A stretch of 64,000 nucleotides of DNA from NCBI RefSeq assembly GCF_001654925.1, contig NZ_LXER01000017.1, forward strand, positions 455,859 through 519,858. The letters run 5' to 3'. The position numbers and the translations under genes were made by a program. This document shows positions 20,015 through 28,701 of this stretch, in pieces. The DNA is from Buttiauxella brennerae ATCC 51605 (GTDB taxonomy: Bacteria; Pseudomonadota; Gammaproteobacteria; Enterobacterales; Enterobacteriaceae). Numbering within the stretch: position 1 is the first letter of the stretch; every line of letters starts with the position of its first letter. Under the pieces are notes generated by a model. That model was not told the origin of the DNA, searched no databases, and was given only the letters and a program-made list of their open reading frames with translations.

Positions 20015-20616
20015 ACAGCGTTATTCTTTTTGCTCTCGCCGTGCTTTTTGTTCTGGTGCTGTTATTAATCGTTGCCTTTCTGGCGCTATCTCGTCAGGTC
20101 GGTGTGTTATTCGAGCGCATTACCCCTGTCGGGGCGATGATTAATAATAATGGCCCGGCGTCGGGTGAAACATCAGCCGTGTTTAACCTGCCCTCTTTAA
20201 ATAAAGGCATGGTGACAATTGGTGGTTTGCAGAATAAACACCAGTTAGTGCTGTTTGTTTCCCCATCGTGCCCAATTTGTAAAGTGCTGTTCCCCGTTAT
20301 CAGGAGCATAAATAAATCGGAAGGCTGGCTCAACGTGGTATTAGCCAGCGACGGTGATGAACAAGCACACCGGCAGTTTATTGAGCATCAGCAACTGAGT
20401 GATATTCCGTATGTATTGTCGCCAGAATTAGGCATGGCCTGGCGCGTGGCGAAACTGCCCTTCTCCGTATTACTCGATGAACAAGGAAAAATCGTTTCTA
20501 AAGGGCTGATTAACAGCCGCGAACAACTTGAAAGTCTGTTTAACGCCAAAGAAAGCGGATTCGCCTCGCTGCAGGATTACGCGCATAACGTCTCAACCGC
20601 CAGTTTGAATCATTAA
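20011..20616 (+). CDS. MauD-like thioredoxin-fold disulfide protein
   Basis: The 201-residue protein has an N-terminal membrane anchor (residues 4-27) and a periplasmic thioredoxin fold with the active-site motif CPIC at Cys87 and Cys90 (FVSPSCPICKVLFPV). A cis-proline region is in KLPFSVLLDE. MauD is needed for correct disulfide pairing and stability of the TTQ light chain, which is encoded immediately downstream. The 4-bp overlap with the MauE-like gene indicates translational coupling. Confidence 0.88.
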   Translation: MNSVILFALAVLFVLVLLLIVAFLALSRQVGVLFERITPVGAMINNNGPASGETSAVFNLPSLNKGMVTIGGLQNKHQLVLFVSPSCPICKVLFPVIRSINKSEGWLNVVLASDGDEQAHRQFIEHQQLSDIPYVLSPELGMAWRVAKLPFSVLLDEQGKIVSKGLINSREQLESLFNAKESGFASLQDYAHNVSTASLNH

Positions 20617-20629
20617 TTCGGAGAACAGT

Positions 20630-21172
20630 ATGAAGCTATTTGCTCAATTATTTGCCGTGATGGATAAACTATCGGAAAAAGGCGCTCGTCATTCTGCTCG
20701 TAATATGGGGCGTCGCCATTTTCTGGCTAAGACCGGCGTTTTTTTAGTTGGCGCGGGCGTCATGCCGCTATTGCCCTTTGACCGGACGATGGGCAAAGCC
20801 TTTGCGGCCGATAAGCCCAAAGCCGTAGACAATGATAATGACTGTAGTTACTGGCGCTACTGCGCACTGGACGGCAACTTGTGTTCCAGTTCAGGCGGCA
20901 GCATTACCACCTGCCCACCGGGCGCTGAAGCCTCGAAAGTGGCGTGGGTCGGTACTTGTCGAAACCCTCATGACAACAAAAACTACCTCGTTTCCTATAA
21001 CGATTGCTGCGGTAAGGCTACGGTAACGAACTCGGTGAACTGTTTCACCAGCGAAGGAGAGCGCCCGGGGTATCGCATGGGGTTACACAACGACATCAAC
21101 TGGTGTATGGCGAACACCAACAAAGGCTATCACTGCACCGTTGCAACACTGGTGGGGATTGCCAATGAATAA
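20630..21172 (+). CDS. TTQ amine dehydrogenase light chain, catalytic
   Basis: The 180-residue precursor has a twin-arginine signal (RRHFL at 28-32, then a hydrophobic stretch to AFAA at 60). The catalytic domain carries CSYWRYC, VAWVGTC, SYNDCCG and NDINWC. By family comparison Trp106 and Trp158 are the residues cross-linked into TTQ, and Asp125 is the catalytic base. Ten cysteines are present (72, 78, 85, 95, 110, 126, 127, 138, 159, 169) instead of twelve; both partners of one known disulfide appear replaced. RNPHD, RPGY and LHND resemble aromatic amine dehydrogenase more than methylamine dehydrogenase. The stop overlaps the next gene. Confidence 0.92.
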   Translation: MKLFAQLFAVMDKLSEKGARHSARNMGRRHFLAKTGVFLVGAGVMPLLPFDRTMGKAFAADKPKAVDNDNDCSYWRYCALDGNLCSSSGGSITTCPPGAEASKVAWVGTCRNPHDNKNYLVSYNDCCGKATVTNSVNCFTSEGERPGYRMGLHNDINWCMANTNKGYHCTVATLVGIANE

Positions 21173-21608
21173 CACCTCTTTTGCCTGGCTTGCGGGGCTC
21201 TTCGCCAGCACCCTTTCCCTTAGCGCCCTGGCGTCCGACGGGCACGAAAAATTCGTTAATAACTGCTCCGGCTGCCACGGACTTGAGGCCGAAGGTATTC
21301 CAGGGCTTGCACCTGCACTCAATAACCCGGACCTGTGGAACAAGCTGGGTGCCAAACGCAATGAGTACATTGCAGGCGTTGTGACGGGTGGTCTGAGCGG
21401 CAAACTAAAGTCCAAAGGCAACGATTACGATGGTCTGGTCATGCCGCCGCAGGACTTTATCGAAACCGCGGATCTTGTCGATATCACACGTTATGTCATC
21501 AACGATGTGAACAAAGTGGATGGCGCACCTGACGCGACGCTCATCAACCAGCTGAAAAGTGCTCCGAAATCTCATGAAGATCTGCATAAACTGCGCAACG
21601 GGGGTTAA
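21165..21608 (+). CDS. Periplasmic monohaem cytochrome c
   Basis: The start ATG at 21165 overlaps the light-chain stop and gives a signal peptide (MNNTSFAWLAGLFASTLSLSALAS). The haem motif is CSGCH at Cys34, Cys37 and His38. A probable axial Met93 lies in GLVMPPQDF, and the final helix is LVDITRYVIND. It is a class I c-type cytochrome of 147 residues and the likely electron acceptor of the TTQ dehydrogenase or a relay to the next cytochrome. An earlier TTG start within the light-chain gene would spoil the signal peptide. Confidence 0.88.
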   Translation: MNNTSFAWLAGLFASTLSLSALASDGHEKFVNNCSGCHGLEAEGIPGLAPALNNPDLWNKLGAKRNEYIAGVVTGGLSGKLKSKGNDYDGLVMPPQDFIETADLVDITRYVINDVNKVDGAPDATLINQLKSAPKSHEDLHKLRNGG

Positions 21609-21610
21609 TC

Positions 21611-22057
21611 ATGGCGACGACTTCCGGCGTGACCTCATGGCTTATCGCTGCGTTGTCGTTAGCAAGCCCCTTATGCCATGCCCTCGGAAACACCCCTGAG
21701 CAGAACTACATTCTGAAATGTTCAGGGTGTCACGATATGGATGGTTCCGGGTCAGTGAGAGGGGGCATCCCCCCTCTTCCTGGGTATATCGGGGCATTTG
21801 TTAATGACCACGATGGACGAAGCTATTTACTGCATGTGCCAGGTGTCATCTCGTCTGGCCTGAATGATGAACAACTTGCGGTGTTGATGAATTACCTCAA
21901 CCAAAAATGGGGGGATAAACACGCCGTTGCGTTCACCGAGACAGAAGTGCATCAGATTCGTTCTCAACCCATAAATGATGTTGTGAAATTTCGCCGCCAA
22001 ATTGTAAATCGTTTTGTCGCCGAAGGCATCGCCACCGGGGATTATCCCTGGCCGTAA
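21611..22057 (+). CDS. Second periplasmic cytochrome c, atypical
   Basis: The 148-residue protein has a signal peptide (to CHALG) and one haem motif CSGCH (Cys37, Cys40, His41). The segment VPGVISSGLNDEQLAVLMNYL follows, where class I cytochromes usually carry the distal Met ligand; no MP motif is seen. Monohaem cytochromes of this kind accompany aromatic amine dehydrogenase genes in other bacteria. It follows the first cytochrome by 2 bp and precedes the oxidase. Its partner is inferred from position. Confidence 0.82.
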   Translation: MATTSGVTSWLIAALSLASPLCHALGNTPEQNYILKCSGCHDMDGSGSVRGGIPPLPGYIGAFVNDHDGRSYLLHVPGVISSGLNDEQLAVLMNYLNQKWGDKHAVAFTETEVHQIRSQPINDVVKFRRQIVNRFVAEGIATGDYPWP

Positions 22058-22087
22058 CGACAGCAAAAGTTAATTCATGGAACCGTT

Positions 22088-23557
22088 ATGCAAAGACGCC
22101 AATTCTTAAAATATTCCCTTTCGTCTGTGATGCTGGCGGGCGTTATTCGCACCGCCCAGGGTGATGAGCCTGTTCCGACCAGCGTCCCTGATTTACTTGC
22201 ACAAAGCGATTTTATTTCCGGCAACAGCCTTCGGGACCTGCCGATATTGAAAAATGAATCCAATGCAAAAGGCGAATTTATCGGCACTCTCACCGCCAGT
22301 GAATGCCAGAAACAGTTCACAAGCAACACGCCACCCACAACCTGCCAGGCATACAATGACGTGCTGCCAGGGCCGTTAATCGAACTTGAGGCGGGCATGA
22401 AAGTTCGCATCACTTTCGTGAATAACCTGGGTTCCCCAAGCACAATTCACTGGCATGGTTTACCGGTTCCTTCCGATCAGGATGGCGGCCCGGATGACCC
22501 AGTAGCACCGGGTGCGTCGAAAATTTACCAGTTCCAGTTGCCGGAGCGTATTTCGGGCAGCTACTGGTATCACCCGCATCCGCTTGAAGGTTCGGCTCAG
22601 CAAATAGCGACCGGACTTGCAGGCCCGATAATCATCCGCGACCCACAAGAAACATTAGCGCATCTGAAAGAGAGCCATTGGGTTATCAGCGATCTGCGTC
22701 TTGATCCCAAAGGCGCCATACCCGCGCATAACTATGCTGACTGGGTTGATGGGCGCGAAGGCGAGTTCGTATTGTTAAACGGCCAGTATCAACCGACTCT
22801 GACGCTGAACAGTGCCCAGCGTGTTCGTATCTGGAATATGTGCAGTGCGCGATATCTGAACCTCTCCTTGCCAGGCTGCCAGATAATTCAGGTCGGTTCA
22901 GATGGGGGTTTAATGGAAAAAGCACTGCCAGCTCAGAACGATATTTTGCTGGCGCCGGGTGAGCGCATGGAAGTGCTGATTACCGGTAATTCAGGGAAAT
23001 TCACCCTCAATCTTTTACCCTACAACCGCTACCCGATGATGAGCAAGCCGCCGCAAACCGCCCAGGAACTGGCGCAGGTGACTTTCGAAAAGACAGCAGC
23101 ACCTGCTGCACTGAGTACAGCGCTGCGCGCGATCGAGCCATTGCCTGAAGGCACCAATGTATTACGTGCGGTGATGAGTGAAAAAATGGGCGATATCATG
23201 AAAAACAAAGGTGGTACGCCACCGCGCGCATTTTTGATCAATGGCAAAGACTTCAATCTCACCCGCATGGATCTGCACAGTGAAGTGGGAAAAGTTGACC
23301 ACTGGCAAATCATCAACGCGACGACAATGGACCACCCATTTCATATCCATGGCGGGTCATTTCAGGTGATTCAACGGGTGTGGCGCGGTCAGAAAACAAC
23401 GCCGCCGTGTCTGGCATGGAAGGATACGGTTAACTTGCAGCCAGGCGAAACGGTGCATGTTTTAATGTTGCAGGATAAACCCGGCATGCGCATGTTCCAC
23501 TGCCATATTATTGAACACGAAGAGTTGGGAATGATGGGTAATTTGATGGTTGTTTAG
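22088..23557 (+). CDS. Tat-exported multicopper oxidase
   Basis: The 489-residue protein has a twin-arginine signal (RRQFLKYS). It is a three-cupredoxin-domain oxidase with all four copper motifs intact: HWH (121-123), HPH (162-164), HPFHIH (416-421) and HCHIIEHEELGM (471-482, type 1 Cys472 with Met482). It is of the CueO/bilirubin oxidase/laccase-like class but lacks a CueO-type Met-rich insert. As last gene of the amine dehydrogenase operon it could take electrons from the cytochromes and reduce O2, or help form the TTQ cofactor. Neither role is established. Confidence 0.9.
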   Translation: MQRRQFLKYSLSSVMLAGVIRTAQGDEPVPTSVPDLLAQSDFISGNSLRDLPILKNESNAKGEFIGTLTASECQKQFTSNTPPTTCQAYNDVLPGPLIELEAGMKVRITFVNNLGSPSTIHWHGLPVPSDQDGGPDDPVAPGASKIYQFQLPERISGSYWYHPHPLEGSAQQIATGLAGPIIIRDPQETLAHLKESHWVISDLRLDPKGAIPAHNYADWVDGREGEFVLLNGQYQPTLTLNSAQRVRIWNMCSARYLNLSLPGCQIIQVGSDGGLMEKALPAQNDILLAPGERMEVLITGNSGKFTLNLLPYNRYPMMSKPPQTAQELAQVTFEKTAAPAALSTALRAIEPLPEGTNVLRAVMSEKMGDIMKNKGGTPPRAFLINGKDFNLTRMDLHSEVGKVDHWQIINATTMDHPFHIHGGSFQVIQRVWRGQKTTPPCLAWKDTVNLQPGETVHVLMLQDKPGMRMFHCHIIEHEELGMMGNLMVV

Positions 23558-23569
23558 GTGTGCAGTATT

Positions 23570-23601
23570 CCCCTCACGCGGCTACACGCCTGCGTGAGGG
23601 G
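23570..23601. terminator. Bidirectional terminator between the amine operon and cheW
   Basis: A 10-bp perfect stem CCCCTCACGC / GCGTGAGGGG (23570-23579 with 23592-23601) and a 12-nt loop lie between convergent genes. On the minus strand it would end the motA-cheW transcript right after cheW. Confidence 0.75.
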
Positions 23602-23608
23602 GCAAATC

Positions 23609-24109
23609 TTACGCCACGCGAACCGCGCTATCGACCAGCGCCATCTCTTCACTGTTAAGCAGCTTTTCGATATTGACCAGAATCAGCATACGGTCGCCCA
23701 ATGCGCCAAGGCCCGTCAGGTATTCCGTGGAAAGCGTTACGGCAAATTCAGGTGCCGGGCGGATTTGTTCAGCTGTCAGAGACAACACATCCGACACGCC
23801 ATCGACCACAATCCCTACAACACGTTGGCCGAAGTTCAGTACGATAACCACCGTGTTGTCGTTATATTCCACGTCGTCTTGCTCAAACTTAATACGCAGA
23901 TCGAGGATCGGCACAATCACGCCGCGCAGGTTGGTCACACCTTTAATAAAGGCAGGCGTGTTAGCAATACGCGTGACCTGGTCGTAGCCACGTATTTCCT
24001 GCACTTTTAAAATATCGATACCGTATTCTTCGTCACCGAGGGTGAAGACGAGAAACTCTTGCCCTACCGTTTCCCCGGTCAATTTGGTCACATTGGTTAA
24101 TCCAGTCAT
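23609..24109 (-). CDS. cheW: CheW, receptor-kinase coupling protein
   Basis: The 166-residue protein starts [13 protein letters not shown] and contains the CheW SH3-like core: [62 protein letters not shown]. It links receptors to CheA. In E. coli tar follows immediately; here a terminator and a 12.7-kb insert follow instead. Confidence 0.97.
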   Translation of the reverse strand: MTGLTNVTKLTGETVGQEFLVFTLGDEEYGIDILKVQEIRGYDQVTRIANTPAFIKGVTNLRGVIVPILDLRIKFEQDDVEYNDNTVVIVLNFGQRVVGIVVDGVSDVLSLTAEQIRPAPEFAVTLSTEYLTGLGALGDRMLILVNIEKLLNSEEMALVDSAVRVA

Positions 24110-24138
24110 TTTCTTATCCTATTCTCAAACCCGGAGGA

Positions 24139-26166
24139 TCAGGCGGCGGTGCCGGCCATACGTTGTTCGCGATTCAAACCTTGCAGCGCAGATACATCAA
24201 CAATCAGCGCAACGCTGCCATCGCCGAGGATGGTTGCCGCTGAAATACCCGGCACTTTGCGATAGTTGCTTTCAAGGTTTTTCACCACCACTTGATGCTG
24301 GCCAATCAGTTGGTCAACCAATAGCGCGTAACGGCGCCCGGCGCTTTGCAAAATCACCACAATGCCTTGCGTCGCTTCGGTTTTTGCACCGCTTACATCA
24401 AACACTTTCCACAATTCAACCAGCGGCAAGTATTCGCCGCGCACTTCAAGCACGCGCTCGCCACCCGCCAGTGGGTGCAAATCATCTTCTTTCGGCTGCA
24501 ACGATTCCATCACCGCATTGAGTGGCAGAATAAAGACTTCGTCGCACACTTTGACCGACATGCCATCAAGAATTGCGAGGGTTAGCGGCAGCATAATGCG
24601 GATGGTGGTGCCGACATTGGCCTGGGATTTGATTTCAACATGGCCACCCATTTCCTGGATGTTACGTTTCACCACATCCATGCCCACGCCACGCCCGGAA
24701 ACATCAGTCACTTGTTCAGCAGTCGAGAATCCTGGGGCAAAAATCAGCATGCCCACTTCGTCGTCCGACATGTTTTCGTGCACCGGCATGCCTTGCGACA
24801 ACGCTTTAGCAAGAATGCGTTCACGGTTCAGGCCCGCACCATCGTCGGAGACTTCAATACAAATATTCCCGCCCTGATGTTCGGCAGAAAGAATTAAATT
24901 ACCGATGGCCGATTTCCCGGCAGCAACACGTTTTTCAGGTGATTCGATACCGTGGTCGAGACTGTTACGCACCAGGTGCGTTAACGGGTCGATAATGCGT
25001 TCAATCAGGCTTTTATCCAGTTCAGTGGAGCTGCCCTGAAGCGTCAGTTCCACCTGTTTATCCAGTTTGCTTGCCAGGTCGCGCACCAGACGCGGGAAGC
25101 GGCTGAAGACATATTCCATTGGCATCATGCGGATAGACATTACTGATTCTTGCAAATCACGGGCATTACGCTGTAACTGACCCATGCTGGTAATCAGTTC
25201 GCCATGTTCTACCGGATCAAGCTCGTTGGAACGCTGGGCCAGCATCGATTGTGTGATAACCAGTTCGCCCACCAGGTTTATCAGCTGGTCAACCTTTTCC
25301 ACCGCAACGCGGATACTGCTCGATTCGCTGACGCGCGTCGGTTTAGTTTCCCGCTCGGCACGTGGTGAAACAGCGGCGACTGGCGCAAGCTGCGCAACAA
25401 CCGGTTGTGGTGCATTCACCGCCACGGCGACCGGTGCTTCTGCGACTGCAACTTGTGCAACTGCTACTTCCGCCTCAGAACTGGCTGCGGTTAACGGAAG
25501 AAATTCAATCTGCTCAGGCTCGATAACAAAACAGAGCACGGCGCTGATATCGTCAGCACTGACGGTAGTTTCGATGGTTGCGGTGACGGAGTTCGCCCCT
25601 TTTTCCACCTCGCTTAATGTGCCCAGGTTGCCCAACTCTTCGAGCAATAAATCAAGCTCGGTCGACTTCAGTCCGGTTATCGCAATGCGCAAATTGCCGT
25701 CGCTGGCAGGCGCCTGGGAGGCGGTCTCTTTTTCTACCACCGTTAATTTTGCCGGGGTCGAAGCACTTTCGCCTTTGGCTTCCAGAGCCAGTTGGCGCAA
25801 CGCTTTGCAGATATAGTCGAAACTCTCAGCGTCCGGTTCCTGTGAGTTTTTATAGGCGTCCAACTGTTCCTGCATAATATCTTTAGTTTCCAAAAACAGG
25901 TTGATGATATCGGTGTTGAGGTGCATCTCACCACGCCGGGCATCGTCGAGCAGGTTTTCCATTAAATGCGTGGTTTCCTGCAAAATGGAGAAGCCGAATG
26001 TCCCGGCACCTCCTTTTATTGAGTGCGCAGCACGAAATATGGCATTAAGCAGTTCTGAGTCCGGCGCTTCTGGCAACAGATTCAGTAAGTGCTGCTCCAT
26101 ATCGGCCAGAAGCTCGTCGGCCTCGTCAAAAAATGTCTGGTAAAAATCGCTGATATCCATACTCAC
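24139..26166 (-). CDS. cheA: CheA, chemotaxis histidine kinase
   Basis: The 675-residue protein has the P1 domain with phospho-His48 (AAHSIKGGAGTFGF), the P2 CheY/CheB-binding domain, the P3 dimerisation domain, the P4 kinase core (HLVRNSLDHGIE, DDGAGLNRERI, GRGVGMDVVKRNI) and the P5 CheW-like domain. The internal Met98 used for short CheA in E. coli is conserved (MQEQLDAYK). It is about 20 residues longer than E. coli CheA, mostly because of an Ala/Val-rich linker at about residues 230-270 between P2 and P3. It lies between motB and cheW in the conserved operon. Confidence 0.97.
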   Translation of the reverse strand: MSMDISDFYQTFFDEADELLADMEQHLLNLLPEAPDSELLNAIFRAAHSIKGGAGTFGFSILQETTHLMENLLDDARRGEMHLNTDIINLFLETKDIMQEQLDAYKNSQEPDAESFDYICKALRQLALEAKGESASTPAKLTVVEKETASQAPASDGNLRIAITGLKSTELDLLLEELGNLGTLSEVEKGANSVTATIETTVSADDISAVLCFVIEPEQIEFLPLTAASSEAEVAVAQVAVAEAPVAVAVNAPQPVVAQLAPVAAVSPRAERETKPTRVSESSSIRVAVEKVDQLINLVGELVITQSMLAQRSNELDPVEHGELITSMGQLQRNARDLQESVMSIRMMPMEYVFSRFPRLVRDLASKLDKQVELTLQGSSTELDKSLIERIIDPLTHLVRNSLDHGIESPEKRVAAGKSAIGNLILSAEHQGGNICIEVSDDGAGLNRERILAKALSQGMPVHENMSDDEVGMLIFAPGFSTAEQVTDVSGRGVGMDVVKRNIQEMGGHVEIKSQANVGTTIRIMLPLTLAILDGMSVKVCDEVFILPLNAVMESLQPKEDDLHPLAGGERVLEVRGEYLPLVELWKVFDVSGAKTEATQGIVVILQSAGRRYALLVDQLIGQHQVVVKNLESNYRKVPGISAATILGDGSVALIVDVSALQGLNREQRMAGTAA

Positions 26167-26170
26167 GCTA

Positions 26171-27100
26171 TCACCTCGTACCGGATTGTGGCGGTAATGT
26201 GTTCTGCGCCGGCACTACCGCCGCAGGTTGTTGGAGAATGCTGACTGGCTGGTTATCGCTTTCTGCGTTTTCATGCACGATGGCCTCTTCAGCTTGTTTG
26301 TTCAGTACCAGCAAACTAATGCGACGGTTGATGGCATCCCCTGCTCCGCGGTTGCTCAGGCGCATCGTTGACGCCATCCCGACAACGCGCAAAACTTTGC
26401 CGTCGATAAGCCCACCCGAGATCAGTTCACGCCGCGAAGCATTTGCCCGGTCCGCAGACAATTCCCAGTTGCTATAACCACGCTCTCCCATGGCATAAGG
26501 CAAATCATCAGTGTGACCAGATAAACTAATTTTGTTCGGAATATCATTCAGTAATGGCGCAATGCTGCGCAGGATGTCACGCATATAAGGCTCAACTTCG
26601 GCGCTGCCATTTTTAAACATTGGGCGGTTCTGGCTGTCGATAATTTGTATCCGTAACCCCTCTTGAACCAGGTCAATTTGCAGATGAGGGCGCAGCGCGC
26701 GTAACTTTGGATCGGCGTCAATCAGCTGATCCAGTTTGTCACCCAGGCGCTTGAGGCGATTGGCTTCCATCCGCTTTCTGAGATCTTCAATATTAGGCTG
26801 TCTTTTCACTTCGCCTTGTTGCTGGGTGACATCATCACCGCCGCCGGGTATTGGGCTCTGGCTGTCGGCGATGCGCTGCCCCCCGGTAATCGCGGCGGAA
26901 AGTGGCGTACGGAAATAGTCGGCAATTTGCGCCAGTTCTTTAGGGCTGGAGATGGAAATCAGCCACATAACCAGGAAAAAAGCCATCATCGCGGTCATGA
27001 AGTCGGCGTAGGCAATTTTCCATGAACCGTGCGCGCCGCCGCCGTGGCCTTTATGCTTACGGCGTTTTACGACAACAATGGGGCGCGCGTTATGCTTCAT
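26171..27100 (-). CDS. motB: MotB, flagellar stator protein
   Basis: The 309-residue protein has a single membrane helix with the proton-carrying Asp in [16 protein letters not shown] (near residue 33) and a C-terminal OmpA-like peptidoglycan-binding domain ([26 protein letters not shown]). It anchors the stator to the wall. The start overlaps the motA stop by 4 bp. Confidence 0.97.
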   Translation of the reverse strand: MKHNARPIVVVKRRKHKGHGGGAHGSWKIAYADFMTAMMAFFLVMWLISISSPKELAQIADYFRTPLSAAITGGQRIADSQSPIPGGGDDVTQQQGEVKRQPNIEDLRKRMEANRLKRLGDKLDQLIDADPKLRALRPHLQIDLVQEGLRIQIIDSQNRPMFKNGSAEVEPYMRDILRSIAPLLNDIPNKISLSGHTDDLPYAMGERGYSNWELSADRANASRRELISGGLIDGKVLRVVGMASTMRLSNRGAGDAINRRISLLVLNKQAEEAIVHENAESDNQPVSILQQPAAVVPAQNTLPPQSGTR

Positions 27101-27990
27101 ACTTCTTCTTCCGTGGCGCGCTGTTGCGCGTTCGGCGAGCGAACAGCACGAACATGTTCTTCCAGTTCAACAAACGATGGGCGCTCGCTGGAGTAAAGGG
27201 TCTTACGGCCAAATTCGACAGCAATCGGCGGCGCATAACCATTCAGGCTTGAGAGCAAAGTGACTTTAACGCACTGCATCATTTTGGTCGTTTCAGCGCT
27301 TTTTTGGCGCAGAACGGTCGCCAGCGGTGAAATAAAACCGTAGGCCAGCAAAATCCCAAGGAAGGTTCCCACCATGGCGTGCGCAATTAACGCACCCAGT
27401 TCACCGGCGGGCCTGTCGGCAGAAGCCAGCGCATGTACCACGCCCATTACGGCGGCGACAATACCGAATGCCGGAAGCGAATCCCCCATGATGGCAAGGC
27501 TATTTGCCGGTATTTCAGCCTCACTTTCATGTGTTTCAATTTCCTCATCCATCAGCGCTTCAATTTCAAAGGAGTTCATATTCCCGCTGATGATCAGACG
27601 CAGGTAATCAATAATAAATTCCAGCATCAATGTGTCGGCCAAAATACGCGGATAACTGGCGAAGATTTCGCTTTCTTTCGGGTTTTCGATATCACGTTCA
27701 AGCGAAAACATTCCTTGCTGGCGTGACTTCGCCATCAAGCGATAAAGCAAGGCCATGAGATCCATATACATGCTTTTGGTGTATTTCGAGCGGCGGAAAA
27801 GTAATGGCAACGCTTTTATTGTTGCTTTTATCGCCTTACCGTTATTGCCAACGATAAAGGCCCCAACCCCCGCTCCACCAATGATGATAAATTCAGCTGG
27901 TTGATAGAGTGCGCCAAGATGACCACCAGTCATCATATAGCCGCCGAATACTGTCGCGAGAACGACCAGATAGCCTATTACAATCAGCAC
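27097..27990 (-). CDS. motA: MotA, flagellar stator protein
   Basis: The 297-residue protein has four membrane segments and the conserved cytoplasmic loop with Arg and Glu residues that touch FliG ([23 protein letters not shown] region). The proline of the proton path is in [14 protein letters not shown] and later helices. The start is GTG at 27990, as in E. coli motA. It heads motAB-cheAW. No convincing sigma28 promoter was found in the 128-bp gap after flhC. Confidence 0.96.
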   Translation of the reverse strand: MLIVIGYLVVLATVFGGYMMTGGHLGALYQPAEFIIIGGAGVGAFIVGNNGKAIKATIKALPLLFRRSKYTKSMYMDLMALLYRLMAKSRQQGMFSLERDIENPKESEIFASYPRILADTLMLEFIIDYLRLIISGNMNSFEIEALMDEEIETHESEAEIPANSLAIMGDSLPAFGIVAAVMGVVHALASADRPAGELGALIAHAMVGTFLGILLAYGFISPLATVLRQKSAETTKMMQCVKVTLLSSLNGYAPPIAVEFGRKTLYSSERPSFVELEEHVRAVRSPNAQQRATEEEV

Positions 27991-28061
27991 GAGTACATCC
28001 TTCTGCTGTTAAATGTGACGAGGAATCACAAATCAGAGGTGTTTACGGCTCAGCGTGGGGC

Positions 28062-28094
28062 AAAAAAAAGCAGCGATAATCGCTTATCGCTGCT
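28062..28094 (-). terminator. Intrinsic terminator after flhC
   Basis: A perfect 11-bp stem AGCAGCGATAA / TTATCGCTGCT (28069-28079 with 28084-28094), a 4-nt loop and a following run of T on the minus strand form a textbook terminator. It separates flhDC transcription from motA. Confidence 0.85.
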
Positions 28095-28118
28095 GGAGTG
28101 TTTATCCACACCGAACTG

Positions 28119-28697
28119 TTAAACGGCCTGTCTGACCTGTTCATCCAGCAGTTGTGGAATAATATCGGCAGTATTCGTAGAAAGTTTACGTCTTTTTACC
28201 GCGCGTGATGGCGGCTGGCACAAACTGCAAGCAAAGCTGCCCACAGGCTGGTGTGCATGAGTAATAAAGTTGCCACCGCAGCAGTTGCAACGGCTCAATT
28301 CAAGCATGTGACTTTCGACAAAACGCACCAGCGTCCAGGCGCGAGTCAGCGCCAACAACGGCCCGCTTTCCTGTGCAGGGCATTGTTCCAGATACAAGCG
28401 GTAAGCTTTTATGACCGCATCGACACCGGTACATAAACCAGTGCGGAGTAAAAACTGCCAGGCATTGCAGAACATAGAAGCATGAATATTTTGCTCCCAC
28501 GTCATAAACCAGTCGGTAGAAAATGGCAGCATTCCTTTCGGAGGTGGGCTACCACGGAGCTCTTTATACAGTTTGATCAGTCTGCCACGGCTTAATTGCG
28601 TTTCACTTTCCAGCATCTGCAATCTTGCACCAAGCGTGATTAATTCCATCGCCAGTTGTATATCGCGGGCTTCCTGAACAATACTTTTTTCGCTCAT
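28119..28697 (-). CDS. flhC: FlhC, flagellar master regulator subunit
   Basis: The 192-residue protein matches FlhC, including the zinc site [27 protein letters not shown] (cysteines near residues 138-161). FlhD4C2 activates class 2 flagellar promoters with sigma70. It follows flhD by 4 bp. Confidence 0.97.
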   Translation of the reverse strand: MSEKSIVQEARDIQLAMELITLGARLQMLESETQLSRGRLIKLYKELRGSPPPKGMLPFSTDWFMTWEQNIHASMFCNAWQFLLRTGLCTGVDAVIKAYRLYLEQCPAQESGPLLALTRAWTLVRFVESHMLELSRCNCCGGNFITHAHQPVGSFACSLCQPPSRAVKRRKLSTNTADIIPQLLDEQVRQAV

Positions 28698-28701
28698 TTT
28701 G

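Noticed and set aside
21141..21164. Upstream TTG start for the first cytochrome
   Set aside because: It would place eight polar/aromatic residues before a good signal peptide; the ATG at 21165 has a better RBS and overlaps the light-chain stop.
27991..28118. Possible sigma28 promoter before motA (AGCGATAA near 28070-28090, minus)
   Set aside because: The element is part of the flhC terminator hairpin, and no TAAAGTTT-like -35 lies at the required 11-base spacing.
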